NCBI GenBank assembly: GCA_049487715.1
Contig: CP150556.1
Span: forward strand, 682,001-746,000
From: Pycnococcus provasolii
Taxonomy: Eukaryota; Chlorophyta; Pseudoscourfieldiophyceae; Pseudoscourfieldiales
Direction of reading: 5' to 3'
Length of the DNA stretch: 64,000 bases
The notes beneath the pieces are model-generated. The model was not told the DNA's origin. It was given only the letters and a program-made list of their open reading frames with translations, and ran no database searches. Position numbers and translations under genes: made by a program. How positions within the stretch are numbered: position 1 is the stretch's first letter; the number at the start of each line of letters is the position of its first letter. Shown one piece after another: positions 10,749-21,065 of the stretch.

Positions 10749-12768
10749 CGTCGTCGTGCAGGGTGCCGTTTGCGCGCTACGGTCAGCGAATGTTTTTCTT
10801 GTGCGCGGCCGGTGTTGCGTTGTTGCGAGCGGGGAAAGTTTTTGCTTCGCTGACTGACCTCAGGCGAAGCAGCAGCGCACTTCAAACCGAACCACCAAAA
10901 GTTAACCTTGAGGGGACCCACCTTGAGTGGGATGGGATCGCCTTGCACGATGCCCCTTCCGCCTCGAAGACTCTGGCTACTCTGCGGACTGTAGGTCAAG
11001 AAGACGCGTTCAAGAGGCCGGTACAAATAAACTGTACCAGCTCCTGGAAAGAGCACTAAACCTTTTACCTGAGGAGGAGGCCTGTGGTAAGAAATACCGG
11101 TGAGGCGACGTAGTACTACTGTATTGGATCGCACGACGCACGGCGAAGGCCGGACTTCCTACGGTACTGAGTCAGTGGGTTACTTGGTTTTGGCAGTGCC
11201 CCGATGCCAGTTGGCACCGTCACACGGACTTCCTAGCTAGGTCGTCCTCATCGTTGAGGAGTTGCTTCTTCGCTGCCTTCATTTGGTCGTGTGATGTCTA
11301 ACGGAGGTTCAAACATCTTCCCAGACCTCTGCGGCTCTGCCCAGTGCCCGGTATTTGAATTCGCCAATCCTCATCAACTGGTATCAACGGCAAGGACGGG
11401 AAAGATCAAAGAAAACGGGAGGAAAGGCTACTCCCAAGGCATCTCTCTCCCACTCCAAGGCCAATACGCCAACTGCCATCATCCCGGGCGGTCGAACAAT
11501 TCCTCGTTTCTTTCCTGTCAAAACCTGGCGGCGTTCCTCGTTTTCCTTTTCTTGGGAAAAAAAAGGGCGAAAAAAAAAAAAACTTCGAAAACCCAAGCGA
11601 GAAGAAATGTGCGAGAAGAAAGGACGATAAGAGTGAATTTTCTGTGCAAAATCATAAATACCGACGGTGTGGACCAAATTGCACGATAGAAACGTTTGGA
11701 ATAAAACGCGACAAAAGACTCTCCAATCCGAGAGGACCGTTGGGAACCCGGCAGTTGCGTCTCTGCGTCATTTCTCGAGAGAGAGAAAAAAAAAAAAAAA
11801 GAGAGCAATCCACGGGCCGAAGGGGGGGAGGGCGGAAGAAAGGCCTCTACGATAGAAAGAAAACCGCGTAAGGTAAGGTCCACGCCTCCCCCTCCTCCCC
11901 GTTTCCCCTCCTCCATTGGGGTAGGTTTTTCCTTTCCCTTCCGGTGCACCCCCTTCCTGGCTGGTTTAGTAAACGGGTGCCCCCGTGAAGCCTCAGGTGC
12001 GAAATTGCCGCTGGCGCCGCGCCTCTCTTAGTAAGCGGTGGGTCGTGCAGCTCACGTCCGCCATCCCCGCCGCGCGCAACTCGCAGGTGCGTCGTATGCC
12101 TTGTTCTTGTTATGGTGTTTTTTTTTCAGCCTCAGATGGCATCCTGGGACGCCAGCACATGCCTTTCTTTCCAGCCGTACGCGCGTGCCCCTTCCGCCCC
12201 CGTGAGACTCGACGCAGGGTGGCGGCTTATCTGCGCAACATCACGCGGTGAAAAAAAAACGCGAAACACATGAGGGGGTGTTGCGCACGATGCAACCTTG
12301 ACATGGCCAGGGGCACCTCCATGCTGACGACGCTGACTCGCGGGAGCGCAGGGAACGCGCGCGCTTTGTTTCCATGGCGGGTTCGGGAAGGCGGGGGAGG
12401 GAGGAAAAAAGGGTTCGGGGTTTGGTGGGGCTGGGGAAATTTCCCGCCATGTCGGACAACGTCTCAACACGTGCCCTCGGCTAACACACGCCTAACACAC
12501 ACCCGACGCAGAAACGAAAACAAACAAAAACAACTAGGTCAGTGCACGCAACAAACAACAACAAAAACACCTGCACGATAAACGCGCACCCGGAGCCGCT
12601 CACACGACAAGACCAAACCAAGCTGCTCCTTTCTTTTTTGAGTTTTTTTGGAATTTGGATTTGAACGACGCTCTTCTTTCTTTCCTTAACCGCTTACTTC
12701 ACCTGCTCGTCATCCTCACCACCCACGTGACGCGCCTCGGCGTCCGTGAATAGGACGACCCGCGTCGA
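10749..12768. other. 2-kb intergenic region, no gene supported
   Basis: It holds the upstream regions of the divergent stalk-protein and EAF1-like genes. Long A-runs occur at 11570-11582 and 11787-11801 with GA-rich surroundings. Several frames of 90-140 codons cross it, but they are Lys/Ser-rich, overlap in multiple frames and show no domain. No RNA gene was recognised. Confidence 0.55.
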
Positions 12769-15700
12769 ATGGGCGGCGCCACGGAGGTGGTGGCCGCTGA
12801 GGCATCCACGCTGCCCTCGTCGTCCGCGGCGGCGCCGGCGGAGGAGCCGCCTTCCACAGCAGCAGAAGGAGCAGCACCACCAGAGACTGAGCAGCTTAAG
12901 GAGCCTCAAACGATGGACGGCGTCGTTGTCGACGGTGCAGGTCCTGCACCAAACACGACGTCGGCACCTCCCCCCGTGGACGGGTCAGCAGCCGCAGGCG
13001 CTCTCACACCGGCGGACGACGAGGAGGCTATACTGGCAAAGGCTAGACAGGCGTTTCTCAGGAGCATTCAAGTCAGAACATCGCACGATCCGCCGAAGCA
13101 CGCCGCACTGAGCCGAACCACGCATCGATCGTTCCTTCTGCAGGAGATGAGCTGGATGGCTGTCGACTTTGCGCAGGAGAGGTTGTGGAAGCAGACGGCT
13201 GCAAGAAAGCTGGCGCGCGCGTGCGCCGAAGCGAAACGGGAGCGAGACGCGCGAAATCCGCCGCAGCCTGCCGCCGAGGAGGCACCCACACCTGCAGCCA
13301 CGACGCCGAAGACGTCCGCCCGTGGCGGGCGCAGATCGGCGGCACAGCAGAAGAAGGAGGAGGCTGCAGCGGCGAAGAAAAGGCAGCAGCAGCAGAAGCA
13401 GCAGAAGCAGGAGGAGGAAGATCCACTGCCTCCGCTGACGCCTGATCCCACGCCTCAGCATTCGCTGTGCTATATCTGTCGCCCGGAACCGATTCACGAC
13501 TTCTTCGCGCAAGCTGAGGACGGCAACAAGGCTGCGCGTACGAAGTACGACGAGGCTGTGCGCACGTTCGAGACGAAGTGCGAGTCTTACCGGCGCATGA
13601 CGGCTATCGCAACGCTGCGTGGCGCGGAGGAGGCTAGGAGGTTGGCAGCCGCCGCAAGGACAGCCGCCTCAGCCGCCGCGGCTGCAGCAGCCGCGGCAAA
13701 GGCGCACGCAAATGCAGCCAAGGCGGCTGCCGCAGATCACGACGCGCGCAAGGCTCAGCGCAAGGGCAAGCATGCTTCGACGGCGGAAGCGCTGTATGGC
13801 GACGGAATTTACGGCAACGACATGTTCGGCGCCGACATGTTTGGAATGGCACCTCCTCCGCCGCCTGGCATAGGCAAGCGCCCTGGTGGTGGGTCGAATA
13901 AGAGGCAGCGCACGGGCAAGAATGGAGATCGCCTCGGCAGGGTGAGCGAGATGAACGTCTTGCCTCCTCCGCCGATGCCACCGCTTGACATGGGCCTTCC
14001 ACCGCCGCCGGGCTTGCCCCCCCCGCCGCCAGGTTTCGGCGGGCCGCCATTGCCACCGGGCATGGGTGGGAAGAAGGAGAAGAAGAGAAAGGGTGGCCCC
14101 GGAAACGTCCCACTGGATGCGAACGGAAATCCGCTGCTCCCTCCCGGCCTTCCCGGCCCGCCAGAAGGTGGAAAGAAGCGCCCGTCGAAGAAAAGTGCCG
14201 CCGGAGGAGCGGCGGGAGCTGGGAGCAAGAAGAAGGGAGGCGACAAGAAGAAGGGTGCCAAGTCGGCGGCACCCGTTACGATCGCCGCGGCGCCGTGGAC
14301 ACCCGAGGAAGATCAGCTGCTCTGCGCCGTGGTGCACGAATTTGGAAGCAACTGGCTCCTCGTGAGTGACATTGTCAGCGACCTTATGTGGCGTGCTCGA
14401 AGCGGTCCGTTCCGGAGACCGGACCAGTGCAGAAGCCGATTCCGCCAGCTCGTGTCAGCGCTCCAGGGCGCGCGCGACGCAGCGGCAGGGCGCATGGCGG
14501 CACAGCGTGCAGCTGAGGCGCAGCGTGCGGCTGCCTCGGCTGGTGCCACAACCGCGCCAGCGGCGTCGGATACGGGTGCTGCAGCACAGGCGGCGGCAGC
14601 GCCGGCAGCAGCAGGTGCGGCGGCGGCGCAGCAGCAGGCGAACGGCGGTCCTGCCTCCGCGCCACAGCCAGCCGCGCCGGAGTCGACGGCGATTGCAAAG
14701 CACACGTCGTCAGCAGCGGCGGCGCCGACAGGTGCTGCAGCAGCCGGGGGTAGCAGTGTGGTCCCTGAGGAGAGCGCGCTCGCTGCTCTTCAGGTGACGA
14801 AGGGATCCGCTCGCGCGCTTCTTCAGCGGCATGCGCCTTCAGACACGGTTCTGAAACGCCGCGTTGGGTGTGTGCTAGCCGCCGTGAGCAGAGAAAAGGC
14901 GAGGAGAGAGATGGATAAGGGTCGCACGATGGTAAACAGCCAGCAGCAGGGAGGGCCTCCTGCGCCGCCCGCACCCGCCGGCGGCGCGTCAGGGCCGCCA
15001 CCGCCACCGCCACCTGGACCACCTGGACCACCACCACCACCAGGCAGCACTTTGCCGAGGCAAAGTAGCAACGTCGCGGTGGCTGTTGCTCCCGCGCACC
15101 CGAGCCACGCGCAGGCGGCGGCTATGCACGGTGGCATGGGCCACGGCGGTGGCATGGGCGCCGGTGGGCCGATGGAGCTTGCGGCGTCAGCTTCTGAGGA
15201 GCTTCGTTCCGCTACGATGATGACGCAACACGGCGGCGCTTCGGGCGGAGGCGGTAGTGCTCAGTACGGCGTGCCATCTCATGGACACCCGAGCGCTGCG
15301 GCTGCTGCGCAGCACGCGGCGCGTGCAGCCGCTGCGCGCGCTGCGGCTGTTCAGCACGCCGGCGGTGGCGTGCAAGGCCACGGCATGGCACCAGGTGGCC
15401 CTCCGCCACCCCCGCCGTATGCCGCGCAGCAGCAGCAACAACAACAACAGCAACAACTTCGACAGCAACAGTTGGCGTGGCAGCAGCAGCAGCAGCAGCA
15501 GCAGCAGGCGCACCATCATCAGCAGGCTGCACGACAGGCTGCGGGACGTGGAGCACCAATGCACGGGTACCCGCCTGGGTATGCTCCACCTCCGCCGGCT
15601 CCTCCCACGAAGTCCAGCTCGCGCCGTGGAAGCAAGAATGCACAAGCTGCTGCGCAGGCGCAAGCGCAGGCGCAGCAGGCGCAGGCGCAGGCACACGCGG

Positions 15701-16026
15701 CGGCACAGCATCATCGGATGCCTCCGGCACAGCATCACCACGGCATGCCGCAGACATCTGCTCCGCCGCACGCCTACGCGCACATGCACCCTGCCCCAAT
15801 TCCTGGATCCGCCCCGATTCCTGGATCCGCGCCTCATATGGGCGGCGTTCCTTACCCGGCGCGTGGTCCGGTGCCTGGTGGCATGCTCCCACCCGGCGCG
15901 CATGGAGGCATGCTCCCACCCGGCGCGCAGTACGGCCAGCCTGGGGCACCTCCCGCGGGCCCGATGGCTGCCATGCCGATGCCGCCGTCTTCGCTTCCCC
16001 CTCAAATGCTGCCACATCAGATGTAA
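12769..16026 (+). CDS. EAF1-like chromatin protein (HSA and SANT domains)
   Basis: A 1085-residue protein resembling EAF1/Vid21, the scaffold subunit of the NuA4 histone acetyltransferase. An HSA-type helix (LLQEMSWMAVDFAQERLWK) lies at about residues 122-145. It is followed by an Ala-rich coiled coil, then proline-rich stretches. A SANT/Myb-like domain (WTPEEDQLLCAVVHEFGSNW) is near residues 509-560, and a long Gln/Ala/Pro/His low-complexity tail ends the protein. Poly-Gln tracts of CAG and CAA codons lie at 15427-15510. Domain order (HSA, then SANT, then Gln-rich) matches EAF1 of fungi and plants rather than SWR1/p400, because no SNF2 ATPase follows. A nuclear location is inferred. The gene is intronless. 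Confidence 0.78.
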   Translation: MGGATEVVAAEASTLPSSSAAAPAEEPPSTAAEGAAPPETEQLKEPQTMDGVVVDGAGPAPNTTSAPPPVDGSAAAGALTPADDEEAILAKARQAFLRSIQVRTSHDPPKHAALSRTTHRSFLLQEMSWMAVDFAQERLWKQTAARKLARACAEAKRERDARNPPQPAAEEAPTPAATTPKTSARGGRRSAAQQKKEEAAAAKKRQQQQKQQKQEEEDPLPPLTPDPTPQHSLCYICRPEPIHDFFAQAEDGNKAARTKYDEAVRTFETKCESYRRMTAIATLRGAEEARRLAAAARTAASAAAAAAAAAKAHANAAKAAAADHDARKAQRKGKHASTAEALYGDGIYGNDMFGADMFGMAPPPPPGIGKRPGGGSNKRQRTGKNGDRLGRVSEMNVLPPPPMPPLDMGLPPPPGLPPPPPGFGGPPLPPGMGGKKEKKRKGGPGNVPLDANGNPLLPPGLPGPPEGGKKRPSKKSAAGGAAGAGSKKKGGDKKKGAKSAAPVTIAAAPWTPEEDQLLCAVVHEFGSNWLLVSDIVSDLMWRARSGPFRRPDQCRSRFRQLVSALQGARDAAAGRMAAQRAAEAQRAAASAGATTAPAASDTGAAAQAAAAPAAAGAAAAQQQANGGPASAPQPAAPESTAIAKHTSSAAAAPTGAAAAGGSSVVPEESALAALQVTKGSARALLQRHAPSDTVLKRRVGCVLAAVSREKARREMDKGRTMVNSQQQGGPPAPPAPAGGASGPPPPPPPGPPGPPPPPGSTLPRQSSNVAVAVAPAHPSHAQAAAMHGGMGHGGGMGAGGPMELAASASEELRSATMMTQHGGASGGGGSAQYGVPSHGHPSAAAAAQHAARAAAARAAAVQHAGGGVQGHGMAPGGPPPPPPYAAQQQQQQQQQQLRQQQLAWQQQQQQQQQAHHHQQAARQAAGRGAPMHGYPPGYAPPPPAPPTKSSSRRGSKNAQAAAQAQAQAQQAQAQAHAAAQHHRMPPAQHHHGMPQTSAPPHAYAHMHPAPIPGSAPIPGSAPHMGGVPYPARGPVPGGMLPPGAHGGMLPPGAQYGQPGAPPAGPMAAMPMPPSSLPPQMLPHQM

Positions 16027-16051
16027 GGTTGCTCATTCAGTAAAATTTTAG

Positions 16052-16116
16052 TGGTGATCCCTCATTCAGTAATAAAGTTGCACTTTATTTGTCCAACGGT
16101 CGTCCATTCACACCAC
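16052..16116 (-). repeat. Dispersed 3'-end repeat, copy B (inverted)
   Basis: On the reverse strand it reads GTGTGAATGGACGACCG, then TTGGACAAATAAAGTGC, then ACTGAATGAGGGATC. It starts about 26 bp after the stop codon of the EAF1-like gene. It aligns with copies A and C across its length. Confidence 0.8.
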
Positions 16117-16839
16117 AGACTGATAACTATAAGATTTTGCTGATTCCGTAACGTAAGTCCTATGGTTCGTCACGTTTTGTGCGGAGGTGTCGTTCTACTG
16201 TACTGAAGTTGTAGTTGGCCGATTAACCTATTAGGCCTATTCTTTTTCCGACGTTCTTGAGAAGTTTCGAAGGTTCCCTTCTCCCAGTCTAGTGTATGGA
16301 TAGTGGAGTACTACAGTAGACTAAAGAACTACCGTGTGGACACTTTCTTTCCGATATTTTTTGCTAACGTGTCTTTGTACCTTAGTCTAGCGAATCTTCT
16401 TTCCCAAATAGAGCCGCAGGAAGGAGAGGTGCGTTGCTCACTTGCCCAGCTTGCTGGTGGTCCCGATGAGTGATGACTGACTTGCGTGATTGATATCAGG
16501 GATGGATGTTGGGTCCCAGCAAGACCAGCAAGACGAAGAACCAACCAACCAGTCCCTCAAGGCTCAAGCAAAAGAAACAGCCGGGTCGGCAAATCAATCA
16601 CACGTTTTGATCGATGCACCATATTCTCCGAACAAATCGCTTTTGCATATGCATTTGCATTTGCATTGGCATTGGTTCGGTGAGGCACACGGGAATAAAC
16701 CAGGTGTAAAATAGGTGGACTCGGCCCCAGGTGGGGAGGATTCCGGGTCCCAGGGTCTGAGGGGGTGAGGTGGAAAATTGAAAACTGGTTTGGGAGTGAT
16801 TGGGACCCGACAATAATATCGCGTTTGCGTTTAGGGGGC
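16117..16839. other. Intergenic region left of the transposon
   Basis: No gene is supported. A run of GCATTT/GCATAT-like short repeats lies at 16644-16675. The small frames here are not protein-like, and one of them starts inside the transposon terminus. Confidence 0.5.
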
Positions 16840-16888
16840 GAATAGACCCCTTGCTCCAAACCGATTCGGGGTTGGGGACGGATAAGGG
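16840..16888 (+). repeat. Left terminal inverted repeat
   Basis: Outer 21 bp plus an inner 26-bp block, both matched exactly in inverted orientation at the right end. Confidence 0.95.
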
Positions 16889-16979
16889 TATTTGAGAGAA
16901 TAATTTCGATGCGTTTGCACCATCTTCATCACTCCAAGCATCAGCAGCGTTTCATCTGAATTTAACTGAACTAACTGCG

Positions 16980-17990
16980 TTTCATCGGAGGCTGTCGTGC
17001 ACTTTGTCCCATGGGATAACGAAGTTCTGCCTGAGCTCTCGGAGTTCACAAGCACGGATGTTGACTTGAGCGTAGTGCTGAAGGCGAAGAGGGTGGTGGT
17101 AGACGCATCGGTGTGGCTCCATCAGTTTCTTCTACTTCGCAACAGCTACCAACCACGGGAGGTGATAGTGGCACGTGTCGTGAGGCGTGCTCGGCGGTGA
17201 TTGAACTTGGCGCCTTCGTCATCGTGGTTCTTGACAGCATCGATACGGTCATCCGGCCAAAGCGATAACCATCGAGGAGCGGCGGATACGTCGTCGGAAG
17301 CTTATGCTCGCGCAACTGGAGGCGAGGACTCGTCTAACAAACCACAGTCTCGCAGTATCACGTCACGGACAAGTTGTGAGGCTCTCATCACCAGATTGCA
17401 TCGGGACGGATTCACTTATGTGGTTGCGCCTTTTGAGAGATCATCAGATGGTGCACCTCGTCGGGGGGCACGCAGACTACGTCTTGACGGTGGACAGCGA
17501 CGTAGCATCGCATGGCGTTCCTATCGTGTCACACACCGACTGGTCGACGCTTGAGGGACGGTGGTTCACGTACAAACTGGTGAAGGCCGCCATTCGCAAA
17601 GTCGCGTTGCTGATCCGTACACCAGCATGGGACAGATTTTGCACACGTTAGTGCGTTAGTTGGTTGTGATTACGGAGGTGAAATTGGTGTAGGATGGGCA
17701 AAGGCTCTTGACATTCTTGCCGCAGGTGATGTTCATACAAGTACCCTAATGTGTTGACAGAGAAGGATTTCGGGTGGCTGGGTGTACGCATAACCACGAA
17801 AAAGTGTTGCACGCTCGACGGGTCGGAACCGTCAGAGGCGATCGTCGGGTTCTTCCTGCGGGAGACCCAAATGACGCGCGCTCGGCCAATCATCACCGGC
17901 GACCTGGGCGACCGCCATCAGCTCTTTCGAGCTGGCGACGCATGTCCGCAACGCTCACGTACGACATGGTGCCATTCGTTCTTAGCGATA
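16980..17990 (+). pseudogene. XPG/FEN1-type nuclease remnant inside the transposon
   Basis: Fragments of one XPG-family nuclease are spread over several frames. The N-domain core KAKRVVVDASVWLHQFLLL is at about 17083-17139. A stop interrupts at 17198. The XPG-I domain begins as LITRLHRDGFTYVVAPFE (about 17390-17441), then shifts frame to MVHLVGGHADYVLTVDSDVA (about 17450-17509). The helix-two-turn-helix motif GCDYGGEIGVGWAKALDIL is at about 17663-17720, followed by a stop at 17756-17758. At least two frameshifts and stops make it non-functional. Active members cut flap or branched DNA. Its place inside the inverted termini argues that it belonged to the element and was not a host repair gene. 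Confidence 0.75.
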
Positions 17991-18007
17991 CACGATCGCC
18001 TCCTCCG

Positions 18008-18800
18008 CCGTGACAACCAACGAGCTCAAGGCTTGGCTGCGCGCTCGGGGACTTCCACTCAGTCACGACGGCAGGGATGCAGTCTACGCTATTGACATGG
18101 TACGAGCTGAGCGGTGCATGGAAGGAGCGCGCGGACGGGCGACGCTCGCCTGTCGCTTGTGTTGCACTGGCGATTGTGCGTATGCGTATTTGTTACGCAC
18201 TAGCATAGTTTCTTCGTCCCATCCTGTGCACGACAACACGACGACGCCCTTAAGAAATACGTCACCACAGCTTCGACGAATGCTTGGAGTGTTCCGTGCG
18301 ACCTTGCCGAAGGTGATGCCATATTAAGGAGGACGTGCTCAGGGCGCACTTCAACACCTTCTCGACAATTCGCGAACTGGGGATATTCGAGTGATAAAGG
18401 AGGGATTCAGAAGGATCGCGACGAGGACATACCTTGATGGCTTTGGATGATGAATATCACAGATGAAAACTATGCCAATCTGTTGCTGTGAAACTCAAAG
18501 TGGACGCATCGATGGGATCCTGAACATCTGTGTACGCCGTTTTGATGTGTCACAACGGCGACGTGCACGCATTGCCCGCCTATCCTGCTTCGCATGAACA
18601 CCAAGCGCCACCAACTATACGAAGGATAGTGGCGCTGTGGTGTTCTGCGAGAGATTGGCGGAGTGCGTGCATGGTCGTCGTTGCTACACGCGCTGCTGAA
18701 TGTCAAGCGCGAGGAAAATATTGAGACGTCGCCAACTTCGAGATTATGTTGGTGGAACCAACCGTCATCATCAGTGCGATCTTTCGTGTCACGCAACCAG
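18008..18800 (+). pseudogene. SAP and SWIM-like remnant of the element's second gene
   Basis: TTNELKAWLRARGLPLSHDG at about 18011-18070 is a recognisable SAP DNA-binding motif. About 450 bp later, scattered over frames, are CHNGDVHALP and KDSGAVVFCERL, which resemble a degenerate SWIM zinc finger. SPTSRLCWWNQP, at about 18731-18766, resembles the segment that precedes the YqaJ nuclease in ISL2EU-type ORF2 proteins. The nuclease domain itself is not recognisable. Stops and shifts are frequent. It probably continued the XPG frame as one long protein. Confidence 0.5.
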
Positions 18801-19075
18801 CGGCATGTTTACCGTTCTTCAACTCAGCATCAACGACGATGACACGGACGCAAAAAATCATATCAGCATCATGCGCATGGCGAAGATAGGGCGGGCAGGT
18901 CGCTCGCCATGGTTTCGGTAGTGAGCCTGCCGCCTCGAGGAGCTTAGGAATCCGTCTCCACGTCTCGCGAAGTTGTGCACAAATTTTCGACGAACTTAGA
19001 AGGCGAATGGCGGACATCGGCGCTTGAAGTTACATTTGGGCGAAGATTCGATGTTACTGATGATTGATGAAAAAG

Positions 19076-20836
19076 CTAATCATCATTCATTACAACTTCG
19101 ATAGGCGGCACGAGCGGCACACCTTGATTCGCCAGCATCGAACAAACAAAAAAAATTGGAGTTGCCAAGTCAATATTCGAAATAGAGATGCGGTGTTTGA
19201 AGATCCTGTACTCCTTGGTACGCTTGTATGAACGCTCCACATGAATCCGTGGATTTGCAGTATTCGCCGTCTCCACCACTTGATCCACAGATAGAATCTT
19301 TTGTCCACGTGCGCGCTTTGGTGGGACAGTCATGCTCACTCCGCTTTTGGCGAGCAGGTAAGCGGCGGCGTGAAATCCCTTGTCTGCCATCCCAACCTGC
19401 CCCGGCTCCATCACATCACATAGCCCGCAGACATCCACCAACTTTTCGTCCGTGATCCTCCCAGGGTACGCCTCACTTACGAAGATGGTTGCTCCACACG
19501 CAGAAACGCTCGTGAGAAACTTGATCGTGTTCCTGTGCTTGTATTCGCTCCATGTCGCCGCTTGTGCCTGCTTCTCCGTCGGGACCTCGATCTCCAGCTC
19601 GGTGGCATCGAATATGTGCCCAGCATCACCCATTTTGTTCATCATATCCAGCGGACATGTGCCGCGTAGCGACGCTTGATTCGGTGTCGGAAAGGCTGCT
19701 TTCAAGACGTGCATCATGTGTACGATCCAAACTGAAAATGTTCTGCTCACGTATGATTCAGAGACGCCGAAGAGACCAGACACGACGAGCTGCGATAGTC
19801 CGGTGCGCAATATCATCAAGGTCAGTAGGTAGTCGTCGATACGAAGCAAGCCATGTGCTGTGCGCCCTCGTGGACGTTTGCGTTGAGCACTACCGGCAGT
19901 GCGTGCACATGATGGCCGTAGTATCTGCTCCGCCATACCTCCCAAGTTGAACAAGTCGAACCAAGCCATGAACACCGCCAAGTTGGGCATACCTGTGAGA
20001 GCTTTGATACGTTTCACCAAGCTTGTAGATGACGAGAGCATGTGAACGCTAAAGTTGGTGTCCTCTGCCGCGACGCGAAGTACCTCGATCTCAGAAAATA
20101 ATTCCGCAATCGCGGCTTGATGTTCAACCTCAACTTCTCTTGCACGCGTGAGCAGGGCCTCCTTTTCTGCGTCGAGGGCCTCCTTTTCTGCGTCGAGTTG
20201 TACATGATGCTCCTCAATCTCATCCATGCGCCGTTTGAGTGTTTTGTTCTCCGTTGTGCGGTCATCAAGTTGTCGAAGCAACGCGCGTACGTCACCTGTT
20301 GGAACGTCTTCGCCGTTCTCAAGCGCCTGCCGCACGCGGTCCACGACGCGCGTCTGCGGATTCCCACGTGTAGGCGGTGGTGTGAGCAACGTGTTGTGCA
20401 ACGCTCTCTCCTCAAGCGGTCGCTTTTTCTTCACTCCCTCCCGCACCCACTCATGCGAGTTCCACGTCGCTGCCGTGCCAATTGGCGGCGGCGTCCAGCG
20501 AAGGGAACAAGGTAGTGCATCTCCTAATAGCTCCCAGTGCGCATCTCTGCGCGTCGAGTGCCTAGAGAAGTCTTCCGCGCGCTTGAAACGCCAACGATGA
20601 TGCGGAAAGTGATGTGAAGCAAAGCGCGGGCAGTTACGCGACTTCTTCTTCAAGTACGCCTGCCGTTTCTCCATGCACTTTCTTGTCGACGGAACGAGCA
20701 CGTGTAGCCACTCCCGTGCACGTACCTCATCAGTAGTGGGGAGCTGGTGGAACGTTAGTTGCGACCCGATGTTCTCCTTCTCTTGTTGAAGGAGAACACG
20801 ACACCAAGCGAGCTCGCACTCGCAATGTTCTTTCAT
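19076..20836 (-). CDS. DDE superfamily transposase (DDE_Tnp_4 type)
   Basis: A 586-residue open frame from ATG 20834-20836. The N-terminal third is basic, with Cys/His and Trp-rich patches that may bind the element's ends; no complete THAP finger is visible. A coiled coil (repeats of LDAEKEAL) spans about residues 185-250, followed by a helix-turn-helix-like segment (LVVSGLFGVSESYVSRTF). The catalytic core has D in IFDATELEIE (about 408), YKHRNTIKFL, D in VGMADKGFH (about 483) and E in RIHVERSYKRTKEY (about 533), the DDE triad order of ISL2EU/IS4EU and Harbinger-like enzymes. It has no stops or shifts and may still be functional. It would cut and join the inverted termini flanking it. Confidence 0.9.
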   Translation of the reverse strand: MKEHCECELAWCRVLLQQEKENIGSQLTFHQLPTTDEVRAREWLHVLVPSTRKCMEKRQAYLKKKSRNCPRFASHHFPHHRWRFKRAEDFSRHSTRRDAHWELLGDALPCSLRWTPPPIGTAATWNSHEWVREGVKKKRPLEERALHNTLLTPPPTRGNPQTRVVDRVRQALENGEDVPTGDVRALLRQLDDRTTENKTLKRRMDEIEEHHVQLDAEKEALDAEKEALLTRAREVEVEHQAAIAELFSEIEVLRVAAEDTNFSVHMLSSSTSLVKRIKALTGMPNLAVFMAWFDLFNLGGMAEQILRPSCARTAGSAQRKRPRGRTAHGLLRIDDYLLTLMILRTGLSQLVVSGLFGVSESYVSRTFSVWIVHMMHVLKAAFPTPNQASLRGTCPLDMMNKMGDAGHIFDATELEIEVPTEKQAQAATWSEYKHRNTIKFLTSVSACGATIFVSEAYPGRITDEKLVDVCGLCDVMEPGQVGMADKGFHAAAYLLAKSGVSMTVPPKRARGQKILSVDQVVETANTANPRIHVERSYKRTKEYRIFKHRISISNIDLATPIFFVCSMLANQGVPLVPPIEVVMNDD

Positions 20837-20944
20837 GGTCCCAACCTGCGGCAGACACTAACCATCCTTCACAACCATCTCAAGTACTTCCAGATGACTG
20901 AACGTTTTGAAGAAATAAAAAAAATAAAAAATTCAAAAAAACAA

Positions 20945-21013
20945 CCCTTATCCGTCCCCAACCCCGAATCCCTAGGAATCCCCTTATAAAATTTTGGAGC
21001 AAGGGGTCTATTC
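20945..21013 (-). repeat. Right terminal inverted repeat
   Basis: Matches the left terminus in inverted orientation but carries 22 extra bases between the two conserved blocks. Confidence 0.95.
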
Positions 21014-21065
21014 CCGACCGCACAGTCAAGTCCCTCATCATCAGCCTTCATCATTATTAGCCTAT

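Larger units (their letters stand above)
16840..21013. mobile_element. DNA transposon of the ISL2EU/IS4EU type, about 4.2 kb, with terminal inverted repeats
   Basis: Both ends start GAATAGACCCCTTGCTCC and read inward. The first 21 bp (16840-16860 and 20993-21013) are identical in inverted orientation. After a 2-bp (left) or 22-bp (right) spacer comes a second block of 26 identical inverted bases (16863-16888 and 20945-20970). Inside are an intact DDE transposase on the minus strand and a broken gene on the plus strand with XPG-nuclease, SAP and SWIM-like remains. DDE_Tnp_4 transposases paired with a SAP/SWIM/YqaJ-nuclease gene are characteristic of ISL2EU-type elements. No clear target-site duplication was found at the ends. 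The open transposase suggests recent activity, whereas the second gene is dead. Confidence 0.88.

Noticed and set aside
10763-11059. 98-codon plus-strand frame upstream of the stalk-protein gene
   Set aside because: No ATG start and no domain, and overlapping frames on both strands are similarly open.
16557-16859. Frame with an MEQGVYS start at both transposon ends
   Set aside because: The matching starts are TTG codons inside the inverted termini, not a gene pair.
16997-17758. Host FEN1/EXO1 repair gene
   Set aside because: It is broken by stops and frameshifts and lies inside the transposon termini.
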